A DNA stretch of 64,000 nucleotides from CAVYGM01 sp963768025 (lineage in GTDB: Bacteria; Bacteroidota; Bacteroidia; Cytophagales; Spirosomataceae), in the NCBI GenBank assembly GCA_963768025.1, contig CAVYGM010000003.1:124001-188000 (forward strand), read 5' to 3'. The first letter of the stretch is position 1. Each line of letters starts with the position of its first letter. The notes beneath the pieces were generated by a model. It made no database searches. It was not told the origin of the DNA and saw only the letters and a list, made by a program, of their open reading frames with translations. Below, piece by piece: positions 54,234 to 63,179 of this stretch. The translations under genes and the position numbers were made by a program.

Positions 54234-55685
54234 ATGATTATGCATTCTACCCCACGTTGGACGCGGTTTTCGATCGGCTTATCATTGGCTTTGGTACTGC
54301 TCATAACCGGCAACCGGCAGCCTACCCCCCAAGCCTCGCCCCCCAATATCCTCCTCATCTTCGTCGATGACCTCGGCTGGGCTGACCTAAGCAGTTACGG
54401 CAGCAGGTACTACGAAACGCCCAATCTGGATAAACTAGCCGCCGGAGGCGTGAAATTTACCGATGCCTACGCGGCAGCGGCCATATGCTCGCCTTCGCGC
54501 TCGGCCCTGATGACGGGCAAGTACCCCGCCCGTACGGGCATCACTGATTGGATTCGGGCGAGTTTTCAGAACGCCGAGGCGCAGTATGATGGCAAGAACA
54601 AGAAAGAATACGAGCGGGATTTGACCCAAAAATTGAAGGTACCCCCCATTCCGTTCGAATTGCCACTCTCCGAGAAAACAACCGCCGAGTACTTGAAAGA
54701 GAGGGGCTACGCAACGGCTTTTGTGGGCAAGTGGCATTTGGGCCTGGAAGCCTACTACCCTGAGAAACAGGGCTTCGATGTGAATATCGGGGGCTGCGAC
54801 TTCGGACAGCCCCCTTCCTATTTTGATCCTTACGTCAATGCCACCACCAAAGGTATTCCCACGCTACCCGCTCGCAAAACAGGGGAGTACCTCACTGACC
54901 GCGAAGCCGACGAGGTGATTCAGCTTATCCGGAAGAATAAAGGAAAGCCTTTCTTTATCAATTACGCTCCTTACGCCGTACATACGCCCCTGGGTGGCAA
55001 GCCGGAACTGGTAGCAAAGTATAAGGCCAAAACGCCTACCGAACAGAAAAACCCGGTGTACGCGGCCATGGTTGAGAGCATGGATGCTACCGTAGGAAAG
55101 ATTCTGGCCGAGTTGGAAGCGCAGAACCTATTGGAAAACACGCTGGTGATTTTTACGTCGGACAACGGCGGACTTCTGGGCAACCCTAACAACCCGATTA
55201 CCTCCAACCCACCCTTCCGTAGCGGCAAGGGGTACCCCTACGAGGGGGGCATCCGGGTACCGATGATTGTGAGCTGGAAGGGGAAGATTACCCCCAGGGT
55301 GTCCAATAGCCCGGTGATTACGATGGATATTTTCAATACCATTCTGGAAGCCGCCGGCACCCGACCCGATCGCAATATCCCGAACGACGGGGTAAGTTTG
55401 CTCCCTCACCTGACCAAGGCGCAACCGCTGCCTACGCGGGACTTGTTCTGGCACTTTCCGCACTACCGCTACGAGGATGTGACGCCGTACAGTATCGTAC
55501 GCAGCGGCTACTGGAAGCTAATCCACTACTACGAGGACGGTTCCGACGAGTTGTTTAACCTGAAAGACGACATTGCCGAAGCGCGAAACGTGGCCGACCG
55601 GTTGCCGAAGAAGCGGCAGGAGTTGCGAGGCAAGCTGGATGCTTTCCTGGACAGGACGGAGGCGAAAGTACCGGTGAAACGGTGA
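54234..55685 (+). CDS. Secreted sulfatase
   Basis: The 483-residue protein has an N-terminal hydrophobic segment (FSIGLSLALVLLITGN), then the sulfatase fold: NILLIFVDDLGWADLSSYGS with metal-binding Asp, and AAAICSPSRSALMTGKYPART. The CSPSR motif is the site where Cys becomes formylglycine. Later blocks are FVGKWHLG, FFINYAPYAVHTPL, VIFTSDNGGLLGN, and RVPMIVSWKG. It would remove sulfate from sulfated polysaccharide or a small ester. The needed formylglycine-generating enzyme is not in the window. The genes around it are not clearly a polysaccharide utilisation locus. Confidence 0.92.
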   Translation: MIMHSTPRWTRFSIGLSLALVLLITGNRQPTPQASPPNILLIFVDDLGWADLSSYGSRYYETPNLDKLAAGGVKFTDAYAAAAICSPSRSALMTGKYPARTGITDWIRASFQNAEAQYDGKNKKEYERDLTQKLKVPPIPFELPLSEKTTAEYLKERGYATAFVGKWHLGLEAYYPEKQGFDVNIGGCDFGQPPSYFDPYVNATTKGIPTLPARKTGEYLTDREADEVIQLIRKNKGKPFFINYAPYAVHTPLGGKPELVAKYKAKTPTEQKNPVYAAMVESMDATVGKILAELEAQNLLENTLVIFTSDNGGLLGNPNNPITSNPPFRSGKGYPYEGGIRVPMIVSWKGKITPRVSNSPVITMDIFNTILEAAGTRPDRNIPNDGVSLLPHLTKAQPLPTRDLFWHFPHYRYEDVTPYSIVRSGYWKLIHYYEDGSDELFNLKDDIAEARNVADRLPKKRQELRGKLDAFLDRTEAKVPVKR

Positions 55686-55759
55686 TTGTATTGAGCTTTC
55701 CAACCTTACGAGCTGTTTTCTACTCTTGGAAATAAAAAGAGTACTAAGCTGAAACAAAT

Positions 55760-56185
55760 ATGAGAATAGGTATCTGGATCATGATGGGGATGCTCCTCCT
55801 CGGATGTAAGCGCGATAAGGATCTTACTCCGGAGGAAATAACCCCATTGGTAGGCAAATGGCGACAGGTTGCCTACGAAAAAGTGATACAAACCGGAAGC
55901 GAATGGGTAGAAGTGACTGATACGGGTGTGTACAATACGGTAATTTTCCGCAAGGACGGAGTAGTATTGTACGGAAACAGTAAAGGGATGTGCTGCGCTC
56001 CCCATACGCTCGTGATTGGCGGGCGACCTTTCAAAATAGTACCTAAAAGCCCGGTAGAATTCGATAAGCTCTGTACCCTGATTGATTGTATAGGGTGTGA
56101 ATCGGTAAAAATAGAGATCAATCAGGATGAGATGATCTGGACCTATTGCACCGGTTACCGGATCCGTTACCAGCGGGTACCATAG
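55760..56185 (+). CDS. Hypothetical lipoprotein, lipocalin-like
   Basis: This 141-residue protein begins with a lipoprotein signal (IWIMMGMLLLGC, Cys about residue 16). The mature part has the strand pattern LVGKWRQVAYEKVI, YNTVIFRKDGVVLYGN, and WTYCTGYRIRYQRV, similar to small lipocalin-like proteins of Bacteroidota (lipocalin-like DUF). Six cysteines after the lipobox (MCCAPH, KLCTLIDCIGCES, YCTG) may form disulfides. No function can be given. It lies 74 bases after the sulfatase on the same strand. Confidence 0.65.
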   Translation: MRIGIWIMMGMLLLGCKRDKDLTPEEITPLVGKWRQVAYEKVIQTGSEWVEVTDTGVYNTVIFRKDGVVLYGNSKGMCCAPHTLVIGGRPFKIVPKSPVEFDKLCTLIDCIGCESVKIEINQDEMIWTYCTGYRIRYQRVP

Positions 56186-56196
56186 CCCCGGGATTG

Positions 56197-56970
56197 TCAG
56201 CGCTTAGCCAAAAATCCAGTCAATTCTTCCACAAATGCCTTTGGCTGCTCCGCATGGACCCAATGCCCCGCATTGGGAATAGTGACCAGCTCTGAATTCG
56301 GGAATAGCTCCTGTATGGATTCCCAGTCGGGTTCTTTAATGTAGGGCGACAGCGCGCCTTTAATAAAGAGCGTCGGCTCGGTTACGGTCCGCAGGTTTGG
56401 AATTTCTACCCCTACTTTCTCAATATCGGAGCTAAGTATTGGCAAATTGAAACGCCATTCAAAGGTGTCCTCCTCAGTACGGTACAGGTTTTTGAGCAAA
56501 AACTGCCGCACTGCTTTGATCGGCTCGTGGGCACTGAACAGCTCATCGGCCTGCTGTCGGCTTTCGATTTCGGCCAGGGGCAGGGCATTCATGCCCTCAA
56601 TGAGGGATGCGTGGTGGGGAGGGTAAGCCTTGATCCCGATATCCACAATTACCAGCTTGTCGTAGGTACCCGGATACGCCATGGCGTACTGCATCACCGT
56701 TTTGCCGCCCATTGAGTGCCCGATCAGGACCGGATTTTCCAGAGAATGATCCTTGATAAACTCCGAGAGATCGGCGGCCATTGCTTCGTACGTAAACTCC
56801 TCCGAGTGGGGAGAACGACCATGATTACGCTGGTCCAGGAGATATACGGCGTAGCCCGCATCGGCGATTTCTTTGCTCACCGTAGCCCAGTTGTCCAGCG
56901 AACCGAACACCCCGTGCAATATCACGAGGGGTTGCCCTTCGGTACTTACTTGCTTATAGTTTAACTTCAT
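56197..56970 (-). CDS. Alpha/beta hydrolase
   Basis: This 257-residue protein of the YbfF-like esterase type begins with LVILHGVFGSLDNWATVS (the oxyanion HG block). It has YLLDQRNHGRSPHS, the nucleophile motif VLIGHSMGGKTVMQYA, a later Asp-bearing segment and NAGHWVHAEQP with the catalytic His. The substrate is unknown; thioester or small ester hydrolysis is likely. It converges on the lipocalin-like gene with 11 bases between stops. Confidence 0.9.
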   Translation of the reverse strand: MKLNYKQVSTEGQPLVILHGVFGSLDNWATVSKEIADAGYAVYLLDQRNHGRSPHSEEFTYEAMAADLSEFIKDHSLENPVLIGHSMGGKTVMQYAMAYPGTYDKLVIVDIGIKAYPPHHASLIEGMNALPLAEIESRQQADELFSAHEPIKAVRQFLLKNLYRTEEDTFEWRFNLPILSSDIEKVGVEIPNLRTVTEPTLFIKGALSPYIKEPDWESIQELFPNSELVTIPNAGHWVHAEQPKAFVEELTGFLAKR

Positions 56971-57072
56971 GTTGGATCAAAAAGAGGACCAATAAAAAAT
57001 TGGAGTTAGGGTATTGTGTTAAAAAAAACCAAAAGCCGACCGCTGATAGCCGACCACCGAAAGCCAATTGCC

Positions 57073-58140
57073 TTACTCCACATACACCACTTTTTCCCGC
57101 GCTTCGGTCAGATACCCGATGGGCTCGGCCTCAATACCAAAAGTACTGAGAACATTTTCCACATCCCGCTGCCCCTCCGGGGTGACGGCAATCAGCAGGC
57201 CGCCGCTCGTCTGCGGATCGGCCAAAATGTAGCGCTGCAGCTCAGAAACCTCACTTACCTTATGCCCGTAGCTGTTCCAGTTGCGGACGGTTCCCCCTGG
57301 GAATGATTTTTTAGCGAGGTAATCTTCTATATAGGGTAGCTTTGGAACTTTATCGAAATTGAGTACGGCACTGAGCCCGCTGCCCTGGGCCATTTCGATG
57401 AGGTGACCCAGCAAACCGAAGCCTGTCACATCGGTAAGCGCTTTTACAGCGGACAATGGACCGAGGGCGGCACCCACTTTATTGAGCTGCCGCATCTGAT
57501 CCGGAGCAATGTGCGCGTGGTCGGCGAGAAGTAAGCCTTTTTTTTGGGCCGTAGTCATAATTCCCACACCGATTTTCTTGGTAAGATAGAGTACGCACCC
57601 TTCCGTGGCGGTGTCGTTGCGTTTGAGGTTTTCGATGGACACGCGACCGGTAACGGCCAGACCGAAAATCGGCTCGGGGCTGTCGATGCTGTGCCCGCCG
57701 GCTAGTGGGATACCCGCCTCGGCACAGATAGACCGGCTACCGGCAATGACCCGGCCGGCCACCTCGGGAGGTAGCTTGTCGATAGGCCAGCCCAGAATGG
57801 CGATGGCCATCAGCGGATGACCGCCCATAGCGTACACGTCCGAGATGGCGTTAGCCGAGGCAATGCGGCCAAAATCGAAGGCATCGTCCACGATAGGCAT
57901 AAAGAAATCGGTGGTGCTGATGATAGCCTCTCCGTTGCCGATGTCCATCACCGCAGCGTCGTCACGCGAATTGTTGCCTACTAGCAACGTAGAGAGGTCA
58001 AAGCTCGGGATAGACGAGGATTGGACGGTGGAATCGTTGCCGTGCAGTATTTTGTCCAGGATTTGAGGGGAGATTTTGCACCCACAACCAGCACCGTGGC
58101 TATATTGAGTCAGAAGGATAGGATCTTGGAGAGAATTCAT
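57073..58140 (-). CDS. selD: Selenide, water dikinase SelD
   Basis: From ATG 58140 (MNSLQDPILLTQYSHGAGCG) the protein is 355 residues. The catalytic motif GAGCGCK carries Cys19 and Lys22, corresponding to Cys17 and Lys20 of the E. coli enzyme; the position is Cys, not selenocysteine. Further motifs are NSRDDAAVMDIG, SANAISDVYAMGGHPLMAIA, PLAGGHSIDSPEPIFG and ADPQTSGGLLIAV. It makes selenophosphate for selenocysteine or selenouridine in tRNA. No selA, selB or mnmH is in the window. An upstream Met at 58194 is less likely. Confidence 0.95.
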   Translation of the reverse strand: MNSLQDPILLTQYSHGAGCGCKISPQILDKILHGNDSTVQSSSIPSFDLSTLLVGNNSRDDAAVMDIGNGEAIISTTDFFMPIVDDAFDFGRIASANAISDVYAMGGHPLMAIAILGWPIDKLPPEVAGRVIAGSRSICAEAGIPLAGGHSIDSPEPIFGLAVTGRVSIENLKRNDTATEGCVLYLTKKIGVGIMTTAQKKGLLLADHAHIAPDQMRQLNKVGAALGPLSAVKALTDVTGFGLLGHLIEMAQGSGLSAVLNFDKVPKLPYIEDYLAKKSFPGGTVRNWNSYGHKVSEVSELQRYILADPQTSGGLLIAVTPEGQRDVENVLSTFGIEAEPIGYLTEAREKVVYVE

Positions 58141-58557
58141 AGTATTAGTCTGAAAGTATTTTTTTTGGGAAGTTAAAAAGGGATTTATAGGCACACGTAT
58201 CCGGAATCACAGGATTTTTAAATATACCCCATAAAATTTGATGGATAGACAAAAAAGCAATTCTTTAAAACCTTTTTCAATGCACAAAGTTCAACCAAAA
58301 GAAGTTTAAACCCTTTTTGAGGCTAATAATTAGTAATAAATTTTATTAACAATTACTTAATACATAGAATATTGAAGTATTAAGATAGAAAAATGTATTA
58401 TTTCAATAGATCAGGAGATTACGCAACGTAATATAGCATTTTAGTAGGATAGTAGCTTTTGTTTGTGAATTAAAATTAGTCTTATTTTGCGTCCAAATTC
58501 AGCCTGCTAACTAGCTAGGTAAAGCAACAAACATTTCTAACCAAATCTCAAAATCCA
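58141..58557. other. Intergenic region before the TonB-dependent receptor
   Basis: It is AT-rich and holds the divergent promoters of selD and the receptor. A possible promoter for the receptor is TTTG at 58462-58465, a 17-base spacer, then TATTTTG (58483-58489), ~70 bases before the start. The match to the -33/-7 consensus is partial. Confidence 0.4.
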
Positions 58558-61500
58558 ATGAACAGAAAAGGTTTACTTTTCAAAGCAGCGTGTCTGACGC
58601 TGTTCGCGTTCGTCCTTACTTTTCTGAGCGGGCAAGTCCAGGCTCAGGTAACATCTTCGTCCATCAGTGGCCGAATAGCCGATAACAAAGGCGAAGGATT
58701 GCCCGGCGCTACGGTAGTGGCTACCCACGTACCCTCAGGCTCGCAGTACGGTACCATCACCAACGACGCAGGCCGTTACACTCTTCCTTCGGTACGGGTG
58801 GGTGGACCTTACAAGGTCACTGTAACGTACGTAGGATATTCTGAACAAGTCAAAGAAGGAATCTTTGCCAACCTGGGTACAGCCGCCGACGTGAACTTCT
58901 CGCTGATGGATGAAGGCACTCAGCTAAGCGAAGTAACAATTTCTACCGACCGGACGGATATTTTCAGTTCAGACCGGACGGGAGCTGCCGCTACTTTCGG
59001 CCGGGATGCTATTAACTCCATTCCGACCATCGGTCGTTCTATCAGCGACATTACCAAATACAATGCCTACGGTAACGGGCAGTCGTTTGCCGGTCAGGAT
59101 GCTCGCTTTAACAATATTACCATTGATGGAGCCGTATTCAACAACGGCTTTGGTTTGGGTAGCTCGGCTCAGGCGGGTGGCCGTACGGGTACATCGGCTG
59201 TGTCGCTGGACGCGCTGGATCAGGTACAGGTGAACGTAGCTCCCTTTGACGTTCGTCAGTCGGGCTTTACCGGTGCGGGCATCAACGCCGTAACGCGTTC
59301 GGGAACCAACGAAATCTCGGGATCAGCTTACACGCTGTTCCGTAACAACAGCATGGTAGGTAAAAAAGCAAATGGAATAGAAATTTCTCCCAAGCCCAAT
59401 GTAAGCGAGAATACCTACGGATTCCGCTTGGGTGGTCCATTGATCAAAAACAAGCTTTTCTTCTTTGTGAACGCCGAGCAGTTTACCAGCAGTACGCCTG
59501 CCCTCAACTGGTCGCTGAACCGGCCGGGTGCTACCGGGAACGTATCGCGGGTAACGGAAGCCGACATGCAGGATCTTAGCCAATTTCTGTTGACCAACTT
59601 CGACCGGGATCTGGGTGCGTTTGATGGCTTCAACAACGAAGTAAATAGCACAAAAGGTCTGATTCGCCTGGACTACAACATCAATAACAACCACAAACTG
59701 TCGGTTCGGTACTCACACCACAATTCGGAGTCGGGTTCTATCATCAGCAATAGTAACAGTAGCAACACGGCGGGTAACGGAAACCGCACCAACCGGGTAG
59801 AAGCTATCTCGGCCGAAAATACGGGTTATATCATTGCGGACAACACCCGCTCAGTGGCGGCAGAATTGACCTCTAACTTTGGTGGTAAGTTTGCCAATGA
59901 TCTGATCGTTACCTATAACAAGCAGATTGAAGACCGGACGTACAAGACGGACATCTTCCCAACGGTAGACATCCTGAAAGACGGAAGTACCTATACCTCC
60001 ATTGGATTTGACCCCTTTACACCAAACAACAAGCTGAACTATTCGACCTTTAACATCACGAACAACTTCAGCTATTTTGCCGGCAACCATACGTTTACGG
60101 TAGGTGGTGTGTACGAGCACTTCACGTCCAACAACGTGTTCTTCCCTACTTCCAACGGATCGTACGTTTACAACTCAATTGCTGATTTTAAAACGGCCGC
60201 GCTAGCCTCTATCAGCAACCCTGCCGCTACGGTTTCGCCCGTTCCGGTGGCACGTTACAACTTGCGCTACTCGCTCCTTCCGGGTGGAGTGGAGCCTTTG
60301 CAGATGTTGAAGCGTGATCTGTACAGCGTGTACATGCAGGACGAGTTCCAGGTGAATCCAAATTTCAAAATTACGGCTGGCTTACGCGGCGACGTGTTTG
60401 CTTACGATAATTCTACGGCCGAGGACTTCAATAACCCCATCGTAGCTGGCCTGACCTTCCGCGACGAAGAAGGCAATCCTTACAAGGTAAGCACGGGTAC
60501 GTTCCCCAAAACCCGTCTCCTGATTTCACCGCGGATTGGTTTTAATATTGATGTAGCGGGCGACAGAGTAACCCAAATCCGGGGTGGTAGCGGTTTCTTC
60601 GTATCCCGTATTCCGGAGGTTTTGGTTTCCAATCAGTTAGGTAATAATGGTGTAAATACGGCCGTAATAAACGTGACCAATACGACGGCTTATCCGTTCT
60701 CGGTTGAACCCGGCCGTTTTGTACCTGCTTCGGGTCCTGATATCACCAAGCTGCCTCCTTACGTAATCAATGCTTCGGATTCGGATCTTAAATATCCACA
60801 AATTTGGAAATCAGATATCGCCGTAGACCAGAAACTTGGTTGGGGCTTGATTGGAACGGTAGAATTTATCTACAACAAAACCCTGAATGGTTTGCGGTAC
60901 ATTGATGCCAACCTGAAAGCTCCCGATCGTGCATTCTCAGGTGCCGATGATCGCCCCCGCTTCCCCGGTTCGGGCGTAGCTAGCAGCGGTTTGGCCGCAG
61001 CGCGTTTCTACAATCCTGCTATTTCCAATGTATTCGTGTTGAAGAATACCGACAAGGGCAATTCGTACATCGCGACCATTAAGCTGGAAAAACCCGCTAC
61101 GAATGGATTCGGTGGATTTGTATCTTATACCTACGGCGAAGCAAGAGATATCGCTTTCGTAGGAAGCACCGTGCAGGCTAACGTGCCTACAGTACTCGGC
61201 CAGAACTATCTGCCCTTGACGTACTCTGAGAACGACCTACGTCACCGCATCGTGGGAGTGCTTAACTACCGGATCAATTACGGTGGTAAAATAGGCGGTT
61301 CCACTACCTTCACCCTGGCTGGCGTATCCAACAGCGGAAGCAAGATTTCCTATACGTTGAACCAGGATTTGAATGGTGATGGTCAGACGACCAACGACCT
61401 GATCTACGTACCCAACAATGCTTCTGAGCTAACGTTTGCTCCGTTGACAGTGGGCTCGGGCGCCGCCGCCAAAACCTTCTCTCCCGAGCAGCAGCAGACT

Positions 61501-61908
61501 GCCTTCAACGCCTACATTGAAGGAAACGACTACCTCAAAACACGCCGTGGACAGTACGCAGAACGGAACGGTGGATCATTCCCCTGGTTGACCCGTTTTG
61601 ATTTTACGGTCATTCAGGAGTTTTATGTAGCGGTAGGTTCCAAAGGAAAGAAAAACATAATTCAGCTGCGGGCCGACATCCTGAACGCCGGTAACGTGAT
61701 CAATAACAAGTATGGTACGGGCCAGCAAGCTACTACCTTCAACCCACTGGCTTTGGCTAGTGTTAGCACGACGGGCGTGCCTTCCTACCGGTTGGCTACC
61801 CAGATAGTTGAAGGACAAACCGTGCTTGTGAAAGATTCATTCGTGCCTAGTGTATCGGTTAACAACGTATGGCAAGCCCAGGTGGGTCTCCGGTACATTT
61901 TTAACTAA
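58558..61908 (+). CDS. TonB-dependent outer-membrane receptor with CarboxypepD plug domain
   Basis: This 1116-residue protein has a signal peptide (LLFKAACLTLFAFVLTFLSG, cleaved near VQAQV) and an N-terminal carboxypeptidase-regulatory-like domain (ISGRIADNKGEGLPGATVVA). A plug region with SISDITKYNAYGNGQSFAGQ and GAGINAVTRSGTNEISGSAY follows, and then a large beta-barrel ending VWQAQVGLRYIFN with a terminal aromatic residue. The architecture resembles Oar-like receptors. No SusD gene follows, so it is not a standard glycan-utilisation pair; peptides, siderophores or other large ligands are possible. A terminator follows. Confidence 0.92.
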   Translation: MNRKGLLFKAACLTLFAFVLTFLSGQVQAQVTSSSISGRIADNKGEGLPGATVVATHVPSGSQYGTITNDAGRYTLPSVRVGGPYKVTVTYVGYSEQVKEGIFANLGTAADVNFSLMDEGTQLSEVTISTDRTDIFSSDRTGAAATFGRDAINSIPTIGRSISDITKYNAYGNGQSFAGQDARFNNITIDGAVFNNGFGLGSSAQAGGRTGTSAVSLDALDQVQVNVAPFDVRQSGFTGAGINAVTRSGTNEISGSAYTLFRNNSMVGKKANGIEISPKPNVSENTYGFRLGGPLIKNKLFFFVNAEQFTSSTPALNWSLNRPGATGNVSRVTEADMQDLSQFLLTNFDRDLGAFDGFNNEVNSTKGLIRLDYNINNNHKLSVRYSHHNSESGSIISNSNSSNTAGNGNRTNRVEAISAENTGYIIADNTRSVAAELTSNFGGKFANDLIVTYNKQIEDRTYKTDIFPTVDILKDGSTYTSIGFDPFTPNNKLNYSTFNITNNFSYFAGNHTFTVGGVYEHFTSNNVFFPTSNGSYVYNSIADFKTAALASISNPAATVSPVPVARYNLRYSLLPGGVEPLQMLKRDLYSVYMQDEFQVNPNFKITAGLRGDVFAYDNSTAEDFNNPIVAGLTFRDEEGNPYKVSTGTFPKTRLLISPRIGFNIDVAGDRVTQIRGGSGFFVSRIPEVLVSNQLGNNGVNTAVINVTNTTAYPFSVEPGRFVPASGPDITKLPPYVINASDSDLKYPQIWKSDIAVDQKLGWGLIGTVEFIYNKTLNGLRYIDANLKAPDRAFSGADDRPRFPGSGVASSGLAAARFYNPAISNVFVLKNTDKGNSYIATIKLEKPATNGFGGFVSYTYGEARDIAFVGSTVQANVPTVLGQNYLPLTYSENDLRHRIVGVLNYRINYGGKIGGSTTFTLAGVSNSGSKISYTLNQDLNGDGQTTNDLIYVPNNASELTFAPLTVGSGAAAKTFSPEQQQTAFNAYIEGNDYLKTRRGQYAERNGGSFPWLTRFDFTVIQEFYVAVGSKGKKNIIQLRADILNAGNVINNKYGTGQQATTFNPLALASVSTTGVPSYRLATQIVEGQTVLVKDSFVPSVSVNNVWQAQVGLRYIFN

Positions 61909-61951
61909 ACACCCTTGCCGAAGCAGGATACAGCCTGACATTCGGTATCCT

Positions 61952-61985
61952 AAAAGAGCCCGCGTCATTTGATGCGGGCTCTTTT
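61952..61985 (+). terminator. Rho-independent terminator after the receptor gene
   Basis: A stem of about 12-15 bp (AAAAGAGCCCGC with GCGGGCTCTTTT) and a 4-base loop, with one G-U pair, followed by a T-rich end. It is 43 bases after the stop and could also serve the convergent patatin gene. Confidence 0.9.
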
Positions 61986-62008
61986 GGTTTCTATCACATA
62001 CCCCCTAT

Positions 62009-62929
62009 TTAAAGGCTGGGCAACGTCTGCGCTTTTCTTTTTAATACATCCAGCCCGATACGATAGCCATCCAGGATCAAGCGGGTAATATCGCTTGACG
62101 TAAATTTCTGCAAATCCAGCAACAGGGGTTCTTCGGGGCGAATCACCGTGAGCTTGATGGGGTCCCCACGCAGCACCGACCGCTCCGCGTAGCTCTCGGC
62201 CCATTCAATGTCGTTGTTTACGATCTGATTGACGGTGATGTCCTTTACTCGTTCAATGAGGCTGATCAGGTTACGGGAGCTAAAATTCTCGCGGTTGTAT
62301 AATTGCTTGGAGTGGCAGGCAATCAGTACGATTTCGCGGGCTCCATCCTGAATGGCCTGGTGAATAGGAGCCACTACCCGCAGGCCACCATCCAGAAATT
62401 TCTCGGTTTTGCCGCCAATCGGCACCGCAGGCATCAGCATGGGCAGCGACGAACTGGCGCGTACATACTCCATGAAGTATTCATCGTCGGGGCTGGCAAA
62501 AACCAACTCGCCGTTTGTGATGTTCACGGCACCTACCTTAATCTTCGTGGGACTTTTGCGCAACGTATACTGATCTACATTGCGGTGCATCAAATCGTGG
62601 AGAGGGGAAGGGTCGAGCAGCCCGTCGAAGCGGCTCATGAGTGTGCTCACGCCCATGGTAACGCGGGAGCGAAGGATGGCTACATCCTGGGGCTGGGTAA
62701 TGTTTTTGAGCCAGAATGTCATAAGCTCACGCCCTATTTTTGGCCAGTCCATGGGTTCCCCCTCGATCGCCTGCTTGCCTATGGAGTTGACAAGATAGGT
62801 AGCATTGAGTGCCCCCACCGAAACTCCGTAGACCATCTCTGGCTCGAAACCGTCTTCCAGAACCGCCTTAATGGCACCCACCTGAAATGCTCCTTTCATC
62901 GATCCCCCACCAAGAATTAATGCTCTCAT
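62009..62929 (-). CDS. Patatin-like phospholipase
   Basis: This 306-residue protein has the patatin catalytic dyad motifs. The oxyanion loop LILGGGSMKGAF (residues 5-15) and nucleophile elbow VYGVSVGALNA (Ser37 in GVSVG) are near the N-terminus, and the Asp is in KFLDGGLRVVAP. The segments VRASSSLPMLMPAVPIGG and the tail DGYRIGLDVLK also fit. It would hydrolyse acyl chains from lipids. The start ATG 62929 lies directly before the first strand. Confidence 0.92.
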   Translation of the reverse strand: MRALILGGGSMKGAFQVGAIKAVLEDGFEPEMVYGVSVGALNATYLVNSIGKQAIEGEPMDWPKIGRELMTFWLKNITQPQDVAILRSRVTMGVSTLMSRFDGLLDPSPLHDLMHRNVDQYTLRKSPTKIKVGAVNITNGELVFASPDDEYFMEYVRASSSLPMLMPAVPIGGKTEKFLDGGLRVVAPIHQAIQDGAREIVLIACHSKQLYNRENFSSRNLISLIERVKDITVNQIVNNDIEWAESYAERSVLRGDPIKLTVIRPEEPLLLDLQKFTSSDITRLILDGYRIGLDVLKRKAQTLPSL

Positions 62930-63179
62930 GAATATCTATTTATAATTTTTTTTAAACCAGATTGTAGAATAAAAACTGGGTTTTGGGAGTGGTATTGTCC
63001 CAAATGGCACGCCTAATTGGTTAGATTTGACGCTATACTAAACATTTTGAACGAAAAATAGGTATAAACAGGAGATTTTATGGCAATTTTGAGATTGAAA
63101 ACCTGCTATTCCTCTCCGGAAGTTGTGCCCATACCTGCTTGGCCTGCTCATGGTTCAGAGTGGCTTTTCCCAGTGATGT

